A DNA stretch of 64,000 bases, taken from NCBI GenBank assembly GCA_036768485.1, contig JAVLUZ010000006.1, forward strand, positions 1-64,000. The letters are read 5' to 3'. The notes under the pieces were generated by a model. That model was not told the origin of the DNA. It did no database searches and saw only the letters and a list, made by a program, of their open reading frames with translations. Shown here piece after piece: positions 7,859 to 18,327 of the stretch. The translations under genes and the position numbers were made by a program. Position 1 is the first letter of the stretch; each line of letters opens with the position of its first letter. Source of the stretch: Mermis nigrescens (lineage: Eukaryota; Nematoda; Enoplea; Mermithida; Mermithidae).

Positions 7859-8188
7859 TTAGTAAGCAGCCTTGGCCTTTTGCGCCTCATCCTGCTGCTC
7901 GGTGTAGCGCTTCAGGACTCGCTGCCCTGCTTCTTGCATGGCCCTATTGAATTCGCAGCACCTGGGGCACATCTGTATATTGAAGTACCACCTGCCTGCA
8001 TTTGTTTCGAAAAAATCCCTTTCAGAACTATTTTTCTGGCAAAAGTAGCAGAGGTGAATCATCAGGGGGAACATGGGGCGCTCCAGATTTCTACCACATA
8101 GCTCTATAGGCGGTCTAATCGACCTCCCATAGGGCTTATTTTCTCCTTTAGTAAACGGCTATTTTTTGATTTCTCTTAATTCTTCCAT
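7859..8188 (-). pseudogene. Four-cysteine zinc-ribbon-like protein, nonsense codon near the start
   Basis: From ATG 8188 the frame runs for about 109 codons with an in-frame TAG at codon 10. It contains two CxxC pairs (CYFC and CPRC) separated by SSERDFFETNAGRWYFNIQ, a zinc-ribbon layout, then a basic helical C-terminus. The part from the methionine at 8074 is open. The copy at 25724-26101 keeps all four cysteines and the spacing but has its own stop at codon 3. Zinc ribbons occur in transcription and replication factors; which applies here is unknown. CTATAAATA lies 49 nt upstream. Confidence 0.6.
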
Positions 8189-8237
8189 TTTTTTAAGTAC
8201 CTGAAAATCCCAAGTTTAAGCAGTAAAACAGTGCTAG

Positions 8238-8262
8238 TATTTATAGGTTTTTTCTATAAATG
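8238..8262. promoter_or_regulatory. Divergent TATA-like pair between zinc-ribbon gene (-) and PolB (+)
   Basis: The minus strand has CTATAAATA at 8238-8246, 49 nt from the zinc-ribbon ATG. The plus strand has CTATAAATG at 8254-8262, 30 nt from the PolB ATG at 8293. The two motifs point away from each other, serving both divergent genes. Confidence 0.65.
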
Positions 8263-8292
8263 AGAGTACATTTTGACTTGTTTTGGTTAAAC

Positions 8293-9089
8293 ATGGATAT
8301 AAATCAATATTATGAAGTAGGTGAACTTCCACCCATTTCTGTTCGTAGGTTCAAATCTACTGCAAAACGTTTCTGTTGAAGTTTCGGAACATTTATGACT
8401 GCCCTAATATAATTGAGCTTTTCGAACCGATTTTTGAGGATGTTGTCCAGAAAATTTTACATGACTATCCTTCAGACTGCATGGTAGGCATTGAAATTAG
8501 GCACCCTAGTTTACATGAGCGTGTAATAGTCCCATTCACTCAGCGTAAACATTTGAATGCTGACAAGAATTTGAGTATTATGGAAAAGGTTGCTCAATCT
8601 AAAAAGGAATTCAGCTTTGATGAATGTATGAAACTTAGGGTAGTTGTTGTTGACAAGAAGCCCCAGTGGGGTACAGGTTTAAGTAAATTTAATTCAGATG
8701 CTAGGACATTTTGCAAAAATGGAGGAGCATATATTAAAATCACATCGAATGATAACCTATCACTAGCCAGAGCCATTGTAACAGGAATAGCAAAGCTGGA
8801 CAACAGCCAAAAATGGGAGGCTATTAGAAAAGGAGACAAGAACCATTATACTTTGCAAAAGCAGCTTGCATTAGAGCTGAAGCATAAGGCTAATCTTAGC
8901 ACTAAGGAAGAAGTATATGGTATAGATGCTGTAGCAAAAATTCAAAATGTACTAACGCCTAATTACCAGATCATAGTATACTCAGGCGATGTTATATTTT
9001 TCGAAGGACCTAAAGCTGATAAGGTTATTAATTTACACGCTGCTAACGATCACCATGATTTAATTACAAAAATGCCTAAGCTGCAGTAA
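8293..9089 (+). pseudogene. POLB: N-terminal fragment of Polinton protein-primed DNA polymerase B
   Basis: The 237-codon main part has GIEIRHPSLHERVIVPF, SLARAIVTGIA, an IDAVAKIQNVL stretch and ANDHHDLITKMP, the order seen in the N-terminal region of Polinton PolB just ahead of its exonuclease part. The likely start is ATG 8293, with a frameshift near 8375 (in-frame TGA at 8377-8379) before the main frame. The exonuclease and polymerase domains, normally several hundred further residues, are absent: the frame ends at TAA 9087-9089 and the right terminal repeat starts at 9091. The element could not replicate by itself. Confidence 0.85.
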
Positions 9090-9090
9090 G

Positions 9091-9850
9091 CCGAGCAAAG
9101 CAATATTTTGCATACTTTCACGAACGATCAATTGATGAGCACATACTCTGCTACATTGTGCTTAAAAATTAAATATTGCCAAGTGTAAAGTAAATTGGTA
9201 TACTGTAGGTCGCGTGCTAAAATTCTGCGCATAGCATGCTTCGCCTATTAAATCATATCCTGAAAATTTGAACAAAATCCGGCTATTGGTTCTTGATTTA
9301 CGTTCCTATATGCAAAAGTGTAAACAGATGCTGGTACACTGTAGGTTGCGCGCTAAAAGTTCGTACATAGGATACCTAATATATACTCAACATACTCTGC
9401 AAATTTTAGCCCGATCCAACCGCTGGTTCTTGACATACTAAAAAATTGATAAAATCAATCAATAATCAAAGTTTCCCGGGAAGCTCCATTTCCCAAGGAC
9501 TCCCTGACGGGTCTGGACTGGTCCCCCTCCCCTCAGGCTTAGGGACACTCCTATCCTTAAGCATAGGCTATCCTTAACCATTGCTCCCTGAGAAAAAGCC
9601 AGAGAGCAGAGTTCGGCCCATACGCCTATGCTTAAGCATAGGGTATCTTATATCATTGCCTATCCTAAACCATTGCACCCTGAAAAAAGCCAGGGTGCAA
9701 GTCTAGGCTCGCCCGCCTATCCTTAAGCACTGTATATGCTATATCATTAGATTATCCTTAACCATTGTGCATCCTTCAGAATTGCCTATCCTTAAGCATG
9801 GGCTATCTTATAACATCGTGCCATGGACGCCCGCATAACTACTTGTATGT
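9091..9850. repeat. Right terminal inverted repeat of element 1 with outer extension
   Basis: Bases 9091-9650 are the inverted copy of 1-560 and include the last 27 codons of the small helical gene. Beyond 9650 the same kind of sequence continues, with repeated CTATCCTTAAGCA and TATCATTGCCTATCC segments, up to GCCATGGACGC and CATAACTACTTGTATG near 9850. A very similar end occurs in element 2 near 27000-27050, so the real border is near 9850. Confidence 0.85.
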
Positions 9851-10630
9851 GTGAATCTTTATTTGTTGTATTCTGTAATTTTTGGCGCGCTAAATGGAAG
9901 ATAATTAATTAGTTGTGCTAATTAAGTATGCTTTTTTCAAACATGTCTAGCAATGAGTTGACAGATTCCAATATTGATCATTATTTTCTACTCTCTCTCT
10001 CTGTCACTACAATCCATACATTAGCGTGCAATTTTACTTCAAATTGGTCAGTTTAGTGCATCAGTAGATATCCAATATCCACTTGTCTTGTATTTTGGTC
10101 CAATCTGACGATGACAACCTCGAAAATTTACTATGTTGCATTTCTAGGTTTTTAGAGTAAAATGTGCATTAAATTCCTAATGTTTCATCCGAAAAAATGA
10201 TTAGGCTTCTCTGTACCCCTGGTGAAAATGTTTTGGAATTTTAACGTTGTTTAAAAGATTAGGGTTCTAAGCCCATTATGGCATTGTACATTTTTTGTTA
10301 TAATTACCAAATTTTGGGCTGAGTCTCTAATTATATTTTTCATCTAATGTAATCTGAGTCTCAAGCTGACTCGGCTTGTGTAAAGAAAATCACCATTAGA
10401 GTGAGAGGTTCGAAAAGTGAATGACATAGTCAATTTAAGGGATCAGTCCGAAGTAAATATCTGCAATATAACAAAACAAAATGTAGTGAAATATGCAATG
10501 TAGTAAGAAAAAACAAAATGTAGTAAAATATCTGCAACATAAGAACGGAAAAGAAAATGTAATTCAAATTTGAGCTTCATATATGTATGACACCTCTAAG
10601 CTTATTGGAAATGACTATCAGATCAGGGCT
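9851..10630. other. AT-rich non-coding stretch
   Basis: No coding region or clear repeat is seen. A short CT run (CTCTCTCTCTCTGTC) occurs near 9993-10007 and two related AAAACAAAATGTAGT segments near 10480-10520. Confidence 0.5.
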
Positions 10631-12049
10631 CGGTTTCTGAATGAAGGGGTCAACTAAGCCTGGGGTTAAAGTAATCCCAGGGTTAGTTAACCCTAGAGTT
10701 AAACTAACCCCAAGGATCACCTTATTCCCGGTTTCCGAATGAAATTCAACCCCAGGGTTGACTAACCCTCAAGGATTAAACTAATCCTCAGGGGTTAAAG
10801 ACTTCATGCATTCAATATGCACATATTTGTGTACATATGCATAGCATTTGTAGTTAGGGCATAGCCAGTTGATATTTTACATTGCACACAACAAATCGAT
10901 ATTTCGAAAAATCAGGACAAATCCCAGCATGAGCAAGCACACTTCGCATCAATCACTATTGGAATGTACTAGTACTTGTGATCAACAACACCGGTTGTCA
11001 AATGCAGCGGATATAATGAGTTTGACCTAAGTTTACAACCTGCTACTCACTTGCAGAATAACGTTTTTTGCCGTTTTATATTTTCTATTTTTGGTCTAAA
11101 TGATTATGGCGTAGAACTTTTGCAAAAAATTCCACAATTTTAAACAATTTTGTGCGAGGAAGTGCTCAAATTCATTAAACTTCAGCTAAAACTCGACGCA
11201 AAGCCCCTGAAAATTTGTGGAATTTTGACAGAAATACATTTTCAGGCTCGAATAATTCGTTACTCCTATTATTGCGCATTGATGCATTTAGTGCGTAACG
11301 CAAATTTACAAGAACTTATGCTAAAAAATTGAAAAAAATTACAAAAATATTACTTCCAGATCCAGAAAGTGAATGAGTGTAAAAAATAGGTCTTAAATTC
11401 GAGAAACTATGATATCGATTACCAAAAATAATTGCAAAGTACATATCCATTCTATATCTCGCCAACTGTATTTAATCAATGGGCAGGCAGCCGCGGCCCT
11501 CTAGCTCCCCCTAAATCCACCCCTGCATATGTCCTAAGAAGTGAATCATCAAACTCGAAATAGAACATGTATGAGGAAATCATAGATAGTCAGGCTCAGA
11601 ATATACATATATAGATATACATATAGGTATATAAAATTTGGATTTGGACGATCAACAATATCCTGACATATTGGCAGAGTGTTATTAAGAACATCACAAA
11701 TTCTTTAATCTGTATTTCATTTTATATCCAATATTTTACTAATCGAATTAACTTTTTCTCACAATAGAACAAAAATTAAAGCTATATAGTATTTTTATAC
11801 TCGTGCATTGCTAACCGTGAAAGACTAATACAGTTTGCAGAAATAATCCTGAATGACGTTTGATTAAACTGTTAAAAGAGAAGTTAACCCCAGGAAAGAT
11901 AATCATATAATTCGGAAACCTGAGAAAAAAAAAAAAAACTCATATGAATTGTTTATTATTCACAACGCACTTAACCCCTAAGGGTTAAATTAACCCCAAG
12001 GGTTAAAATCAAGCTTTAAAGGTTAACTTAACCCCTTCATTCGGAAACT
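10631..12049. mobile_element. Inverted-repeat element, one copy nested in another
   Basis: The left end reads GGTTTCTGAATGAAGGGG followed by blocks rich in AACCCCAGGGTTAA. The right end is its inverse (CCCCTTCATTCGGAAAC). A second, inner pair of related ends lies at about 10728 and 11920. No transposase is seen, so this is a non-autonomous element, probably of DNA-transposon type. Target duplications are not clear. Confidence 0.65.
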
Positions 12050-12190
12050 AGGGATAAATTATTTAACCGTCATCTCGTGAAATTTGTTTGCAGAAGTTCT
12101 ATGCCAGAAATCATTTTGACCAAAAATAGAAAATATAAAACGGCAAAAAACTTTATTCTGCACAAGTGAGTAGCGGGTTGTAAACTTAGG
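11026..12190. repeat. Inverted repeat with about 100-bp arms
   Basis: Arm 11026-11123 is repeated in inverse orientation at 12090-12190 (shared TTTGCCGTTTTATATTTTC and CCTAAGTTTACAACC). The left arm lies inside the preceding element and the right arm just outside it, so the two structures interlock. No gene is seen between them. Confidence 0.7.
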
Positions 12191-12589
12191 TTTTTAAAGC
12201 CATTTTTTCATAATTTTTACGTTTTTTTCTGTTTTGACCAAAACTGGTGCTTGCGCTATCCCTTTGGGATTACTGACAAGATGACTCTTCACACAATGAT
12301 CGAGCTGCTAAACGTATTTTTGACCTCATTTTATTTTAATTTTTCACTGAAATAAATTTACGTATAGCAATAATCAGAAACGTTGTGTGCACACCAATGG
12401 GCGTGGGAGGGTGATTTCAAGGGGAATTTCCATCCTCACAGAAGTCGACATGAACAAAAACCGGTAACCCCAAGAATTGAATCTTCTGTACAATTATTGG
12501 GAATTTTGCTCTCACTGACGCCCTGTGGCCCATACATATATGGTTGTGTACGTATGTATATCCCTCCTATTATGCCGGAGTAGTGTTGT

Positions 12590-13470
12590 AAAAGATAAAG
12601 ATTTTTTGCAAGATAAATGATAAAGATAAAGTTGAAATTTTAAAATCTGGAAGATAGAGATAAAGATAAAGATAAACATAAAAAATTAAGAAAGATAAAG
12701 ATAAAGTTAATCTGCAAGATATAGGAACCAAAAAGATAAAAGATAAAGATAATGTGTAAATATGGTCACCTGGACCTAGGAGAATGATGTATGGGAAGCG
12801 CAATAAATGAGAGTAGGCGATGCAAAGCAGCCAACAGAATGCCCTAACTTTTACATCTGAGGTCAAAGAGGTTATAGGCATCAAGCACACATAAATGTAG
12901 GTTGGGGGTTTACCCGCGGTATCTGACTAACCCACATACTACTACTACTGGCTGACAGCAAGTTACTTCTTTCTTTTCCCAAGCATCAAGACCCTGCTCT
13001 GTGCGCCTGTACAAAGTATAGTCACAACAATTATTGATTTTTTCAAACTTCTCTATTTTTCCTAGGCTTAGACGTAGATTAACGTAAGTGCTAGTATTCC
13101 TGCTTAGATCGGTATCACTCCTGCTTACTTAGGTCGATATACAGGCATTAGTTTGGGCTGCACGCCGTACGGTTTAAACAATCGTTTTCTTTTCTTTCCT
13201 TGTATTACAGTAAAACTTGAATGCGTCTAAATGTATTTCACGTCAAACCTGCATTTTGGATTATGTGCTCAACTTATGTACATACTTTACTTATTTCAGC
13301 AAGATGAATTTCTATCAAGAAGATAAAGATAAAGTTAAAGATCGCTTGTGATATTTCTAAAATATACAAATAAAGACAAAGATAAAATAAAGAAATAATC
13401 AAGATAAAAATAATGATATCTTAATCTTTATCTTTATCTTGCTAAAGAGATAAAGATAAAGATATTTTTA
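12590..13470. repeat. Two GATAAA microsatellite arrays
   Basis: Irregular GATAAA repeats occupy 12590-12752 and 13317-13470, separated by unique sequence. The second ends in a short inverted part with the complementary TTTATC units. Reading frames over these arrays are artefacts. Confidence 0.8.
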
Positions 13471-13629
13471 CACCAGTCCAAAGCTTTGTCTAGCCTCGTT
13501 TTGGCTTCAATTATATCGTTTTTAATGGTTTAGACTGATGATATGTCATTGAGTACTAGAAATAAGCATTTTTGGGCCTAAATACAGTGATATCACAAAA
13601 ACATAAACGGTATAATAAAGTTCTAATAA

Positions 13630-13790
13630 TATATTATCTATTTAATTAATTAATTAATCAATAATTAACTAATTTATGTACTTATTAATTTATTTATTTA
13701 TTTACACGTTTATTTTTACATTTATTTATCTATTTATTTATTTTATTTACTTATTTAATTATTTAATATTTTTTGTTTATCTAATATATC
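13630..13790. repeat. TAAT/TTTA microsatellite
   Basis: A run of TAATTAAT units passes into TTTATTTA units. No coding potential. Confidence 0.8.
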
Positions 13791-14335
13791 TTTTGTTTTA
13801 CGAAGATGAGTGAGTTCAATAAACAATAAATCTGAGTATGGATGGTTAACAAGCGAATAAGTTTTTTGATTTTGGATTTTTTTCCGATCATTTCAATTCA
13901 ATAAAAAATTATTCAAATATTGGCGTCTCTAAATGCACATTGTTTTTATTCTCGTGAAAGACAGAATAATATATCTTTTCGACAAAATAAATGATTAATT
14001 GTATATTTCCCCTCTGGGATAAATTGTACGTAAAACGTGTTTTTATGGTATACGATCGGAGGTTGACAGACGGGCTGTACTCATACAGGGTGGCCCATAA
14101 AAAGGCTTAAAGGGTCATAACATTGTTGATTGTTTCAGCCTTGCGGTCGATTTGTTGGAGCATTGTTGTTAATATTATTGTTGTTGTTGTTGTTGTTTCT
14201 GGAGCTTGCAACCGGCGAATTTGGAGGGGCTCGCGGCTGAAAATACGCAGATAAATTGAGAATTATTAAAAGTAATTAATACTGTAATCAGCTTCCGAGT
14301 TATCGGTTCTACTAAGTAAAAGTTTTAAGAAAGCC

Positions 14336-14690
14336 TTGTTAATTTACCTGGAAGGAGGATGCGCGAAGTTAATGAAATATTCAGGAATCTGCAGGTCCAA
14401 CGCATATGGCTGCAACAACGCATTAGCGTTGGGGCGTAAGCTAGTCCGGGATCAAGAATTGAGCTTTTTGGGCCAAAATAACTTCATGAAAACAGGCATA
14501 AGCGCCAAAGTAGCGTTAGAACTACGTTATGAAGTTCTAAATAAGTTTTAAGTTTTGAATAAATTTTAAGCACTTTTAGAAGAAAATTTTTAGTTTTTAT
14601 TCGTTTATTGCCCTCATTTTGCCAAATTTTCCCGAAAATTTTACATTGTTCCATTATAGAGGTGGACCTCAACTTTCGTGCGTGTCTGGT
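14336..14690 (+). repeat. Interspersed repeat family B, copy 1
   Basis: This non-coding repeat carries the conserved block AGCGCCAAAGTAGCG followed by an ACTACGTTA segment, a T-rich middle and an end resembling GGTCCAGACC. Related copies lie at 16630-16905, 32150-32500, 38530-38770, 54610-54960, 57050-57270 and 57755-57960, in both orientations. No protein is encoded. Confidence 0.6.
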
Positions 14691-15069
14691 CTGGAGACTC
14701 CTTAGAATCTAAAAACGACTTAAGTTCGATAGACGACCTGGAATCGAATTTTATGTGTTACTTTTTGATAATTTGGCCCGTCGGATCAGACCCCGCCAGA
14801 TGTTTGTTTATGCCCATGTATGGCTGCAGCTGTATGCAGGGGAGTAGACAGTCAGGCAATACCGCTAAAAGCACCAAAAAATCATTAACATTATTTCCGA
14901 GTTTTCGGGATTCGTGACGTAACCATCTTCCCACGCCCATTTTTGGCATTTTTTAATAACATTTTTATCCACTCTCGAAAAAAGCTTGGTTACCATGTCT
15001 ATGTGTGTGCGCGTGTATGTGTCTTTCATATTATTTTTCAACATTACTCGTCACCATGCATGAATAGCA

Positions 15070-15265
15070 ACCAAGTTCTAGAGCATTTCGATGAAGCTTT
15101 ATTGGCAAAAAAATTCACTTATGGAGGGTCAGAAAAAATTTTCAAAAATTGAATTCTGGGGGAGGGGGGTATTTTGCTTTCTGATTGGGGAGTATTTTGG
15201 TTTCTGGGGTTGCATACCTCCCAAATCTCCACCCCACGTCCAGGTATGCTGCACGCCCATGTGCG
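15070..15265 (-). repeat. SINE-like repeat family A, copy 1 (partial)
   Basis: The copy has the G-rich block with TATTTTGGTTTCTGGGG and CCACCCCACGTC shared with the other family A copies, in inverse orientation. Its far end is incomplete. No protein is encoded. Confidence 0.55.
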
Positions 15266-15269
15266 CTGT

Positions 15270-15998
15270 TAACATCACAAAAAGAAGAAATAGTCATCAA
15301 ATAATTTCTGAATTAATTTAACGTTATATAACATTTGGTATAGAAAAGTAGCCCAAGGCTCGTTTGCAATCAACAGTTGAAGCGCACTGACCAAAATAAA
15401 TTATAACCAGCCAATGAAAAGGGATTGAGAAAGTATACAAAAAACAAATACAAGTGAGCTCGCGTGCCATACCGATCAAGTCTGATGATAAAGATATGCC
15501 TTAACAAGGTGCCGAATTTCCCTGATAATTTCCCTAAAAATAACATATTGCCGAAATGATAGGCTACGAGTAGCAGGAAAGGAATGAACATTTTCACTGT
15601 GTCCTCTGGTGATTGATTGAGAATTTCATTTACGTGATCGAGGGCGGTATTGTAAAGAAATCAGGAAAAAAGTCGTAGTAATACCGAATTTAAAAATTTT
15701 GTGGTGTTTTCCAAGCATTCAAACTCACAAAGCAATGTTTAGGTCATACTTGCTTGCTACTTTACCTGCCACCGACAGCCTGCATTTTCAGATGATAGAT
15801 CTATTTCCGACGTATTCGCGTGCGGATTTAAAGGGATAACGGGGGAAGCAGCCGTCTATCCCCACCCCTACATTGGCCCCCACATAGTTGGCGAGAAAAT
15901 AAATGGATATGTAACTTGCAATGATTTTAAGCCATCAGTTGCCATAATTTCTCAAATGACTTCACGACGTTTTCAGTGTAATATAGATGAATCATTGT
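15270..15998. other. Non-coding stretch up to the gap
   Basis: I see no gene, RNA or clear repeat here. Confidence 0.4.
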
Positions 15999-16098
15999 NN
16001 NNNNNNNNNNNNNNNNNNNNNNNNNNNNNNNNNNNNNNNNNNNNNNNNNNNNNNNNNNNNNNNNNNNNNNNNNNNNNNNNNNNNNNNNNNNNNNNNNN
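15999..16098. other. Assembly gap of 100 N
   Basis: Exactly 100 N, the usual placeholder for a scaffold gap of unknown size. Distances across it are not reliable. Confidence 0.99.
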
Positions 16099-16629
16099 TA
16101 ATTAGACTAAAGTTCAATCTAAAACTTTAGAATTTAAATAATTGTCATAACTTTGCTAACCGTTATTTATTGAATAGGGTCAAGGTACACGATTAGCCTA
16201 ACTACATAAAACATTTTCTCAGGTTGAATCGAACACTAGATACAAGGTTGATTCCACGCACTTTTATTTCTATCAAAAATACCTTTCCGTTTGGCGAGGC
16301 AATCATTCCCAGTATCACTGTCTTCCTTCTTTTGAATTAAACCTAAATATTTACCTGTGCCTACTTATCGTTTTTTGTTTCGGCGTCATTAGCAGAGGGT
16401 GAACTTAATTTCGATTTAGCGAACTCTAGTCTGTTTCGCATATGTTTAAGCATGAATTTTAAAAATTTTGTCGCAGCTAGCCGACAGATTACAATAATAA
16501 AATATCAGATCAATGCTTTGACCGTTAATTATCAGCTTACTTACGGAGATAATTTTTAAAACTTATGTCCAAACTTGTGTGAAACAGACTAATGACAGTA
16601 GTGAGCAAACCATGCGTGTGATGAAATTT

Positions 16630-16905
16630 GAGGGTCTAGACCGTAGGTGCACAGCATGTCCGATCTTGTGGGTCAGCCGGTCTGGCGGATGGTTACAAAA
16701 ACTGCGTGTTTGGCCAAAATTACCCTAAAAACTGGTATAAGCGCTAAAATAGCGAGTAAACTACGTTATCACACAGTTTCTGGTTTACTTAAGGGACTTT
16801 TTAAAAAAATTCGGCTTTTATTCGTTTTTGCCTTCGCTTTGCCTTATTTTCCCCAGAAAATGTTTCATATTTATTTTAGGGAGGGTCCAGACCCAAAAAC
16901 CTCCT
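16630..16905 (+). repeat. Interspersed repeat family B, copy 2
   Basis: The copy starts with GGTCTAGACCGTAGGTGCAC and ends with GGGTCCAGACCC, an inverted pair, with the internal AAGCGCTAAAATAGCG hairpin. It is the clearest copy of this family. Confidence 0.65.
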
Positions 16906-18065
16906 ATGTGTATGTCTGGCATATCTGGCCCAGACCATATGCAGATGCACAGCATGACCGATGTGAAGGATCAGCTGCTCTGTGGATAATAGTAGACGCA
17001 GCCTAAAGCTAAAATTCAAATAAGTCTAATGTGTTTATTCATCAAAAAATGCTGAAATCAGTGAAGTTAATAATGAAAGTAATGCATATGCTCAAATCAT
17101 ATAGAAAAAACGGGAAAGAATAATGAAAAACACATCTACGTGACTGGAAAATGCATCGCGACGCGTTTTTGATTGATTAACGGACTTCCACCTAACTCAT
17201 CACTCTATCACATGCAGGCTTCTGGTGATGGTTACAAAATGGAAAAACATTGCTTTTTCGTGACCACAATATAAAATTTAAAGGTACAACAGATTTCATA
17301 TTTTTATAACAAATCTAACCAATCTAACCAATTTTAGGAACAAAAGTGTGTGAGAGATAATTCCTTGCTGACCCTTGTTCAGATCAGAGACCGAATATGA
17401 TAAAATTTATCAAGGAATTATTCAAAAACGTTGTATAGTCAGAATATGTTTTCATTCCAAACACATTGTTTGCTCGGCTGCAGTAAGAGTCCATATTTGT
17501 ATTGTATCCACTAATTTTTTATGCCAATTAGGAAAAACATAAAGCAAAAATTTTCACTTTTTCTCACTGCATAATCACGTAGAGTCGCGCAAAATTCGCG
17601 GTCGATAATTATAATCTTGCCAAAACATTTGACCAAGGCTACTGCACTGATGTGGATTTGTTTTGCAAAAATTCATTAAAAACTACAAATTACGCAGCAA
17701 AATTAATAAATTTAAAAACGTTAAAAGATTAAGACTGATTTGAAAATTGATAAATTTTTCAATAATTGTGTTAGAGCCTTCATATCAAGCAAACGTGAAA
17801 ATGAAGGAAATTCATTAATTTTTTTCAATCATTCAATTTCTTTAATGTTCAGTTTTGCACCGGGCTTTATCGGTTAGTTCATGAAGGATAAAAATTTTTT
17901 ATTCTATCGAGGATTTCAGGGACTATGTGATTTTGGGGGTCTACGACTAGCGGGCCGGCGTGGTTCAAATTTTAGGGTTTACAACCGTGTGAACTCCATC
18001 CCTTCAGACTCATTTGTAATACAATCTCTGAAACCCATGTGTGGCTAACTGTAATAGGTCATAAC
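16906..18065. other. Non-coding stretch
   Basis: AT-rich sequence with no gene or repeat family that I can recognise. Confidence 0.4.
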
Positions 18066-18319
18066 CACACGTGGGCGTGCGGGAAGGGGGTTGGGGTGTG
18101 CACACTCGATAAGTTCGAATACCAACCAGAAACCAAAATACCCCCCAGAGTTTAAATTTTGAAATTTTCTGTTTTTTTTCGTACTTTTTTAATGCCAATG
18201 GATAGCACTGGATGAGAAACTTCGAAAATGGTTTTTCTCGCCATACCACAATTTTTAAGACTATTTTTTGACCTTTGGAAAATTTTGCTTCTTCAGAATT
18301 TTGGTGCTGCGCACCTATA
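18066..18319 (+). mobile_element. SINE-like repeat family A, copy 2, with 8-bp target duplication
   Basis: The 254-bp copy begins with a GTGGGCGTG-type G-rich head and contains AACCAAAATACCCCCCAG, GCCAATGGATAGCACT, GATGAGAAAC and CGCACCTAT at its end. GTCATAAC flanks it on both sides (18058-18065 and 18320-18327), a target site duplication. It is non-coding. Confidence 0.75.
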
Positions 18320-18327
18320 GTCATAAC

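Larger units (their letters stand above)
1..9850. mobile_element. Polinton/Maverick-type endogenous DNA virus (element 1)
   Basis: The stretch is enclosed by near-identical inverted repeats and holds the standard Polinton set: protease, double jelly-roll major capsid, penton-like capsid, packaging ATPase, retroviral-type integrase with chromodomain, and the start of protein-primed PolB. Genes are packed with gaps of a few to some tens of bases, and stop codons often lie inside the next promoter motif. It is shorter than the 15-20 kb usual for Polintons because the PolB catalytic part is missing. Several genes carry nonsense codons or frameshifts while protease, ATPase and the Gly/Arg-rich virion protein are open, so it is a degraded but fairly recent copy. 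The right inverted repeat matches element 2 out to about 9850, so about 200 bp of the left end probably lies outside the window. Confidence 0.93.

Noticed and set aside
12570..12890. 106-codon minus-strand frame with Leu/Ser/Tyr repeats
   Set aside because: It translates the GATAAA microsatellite.
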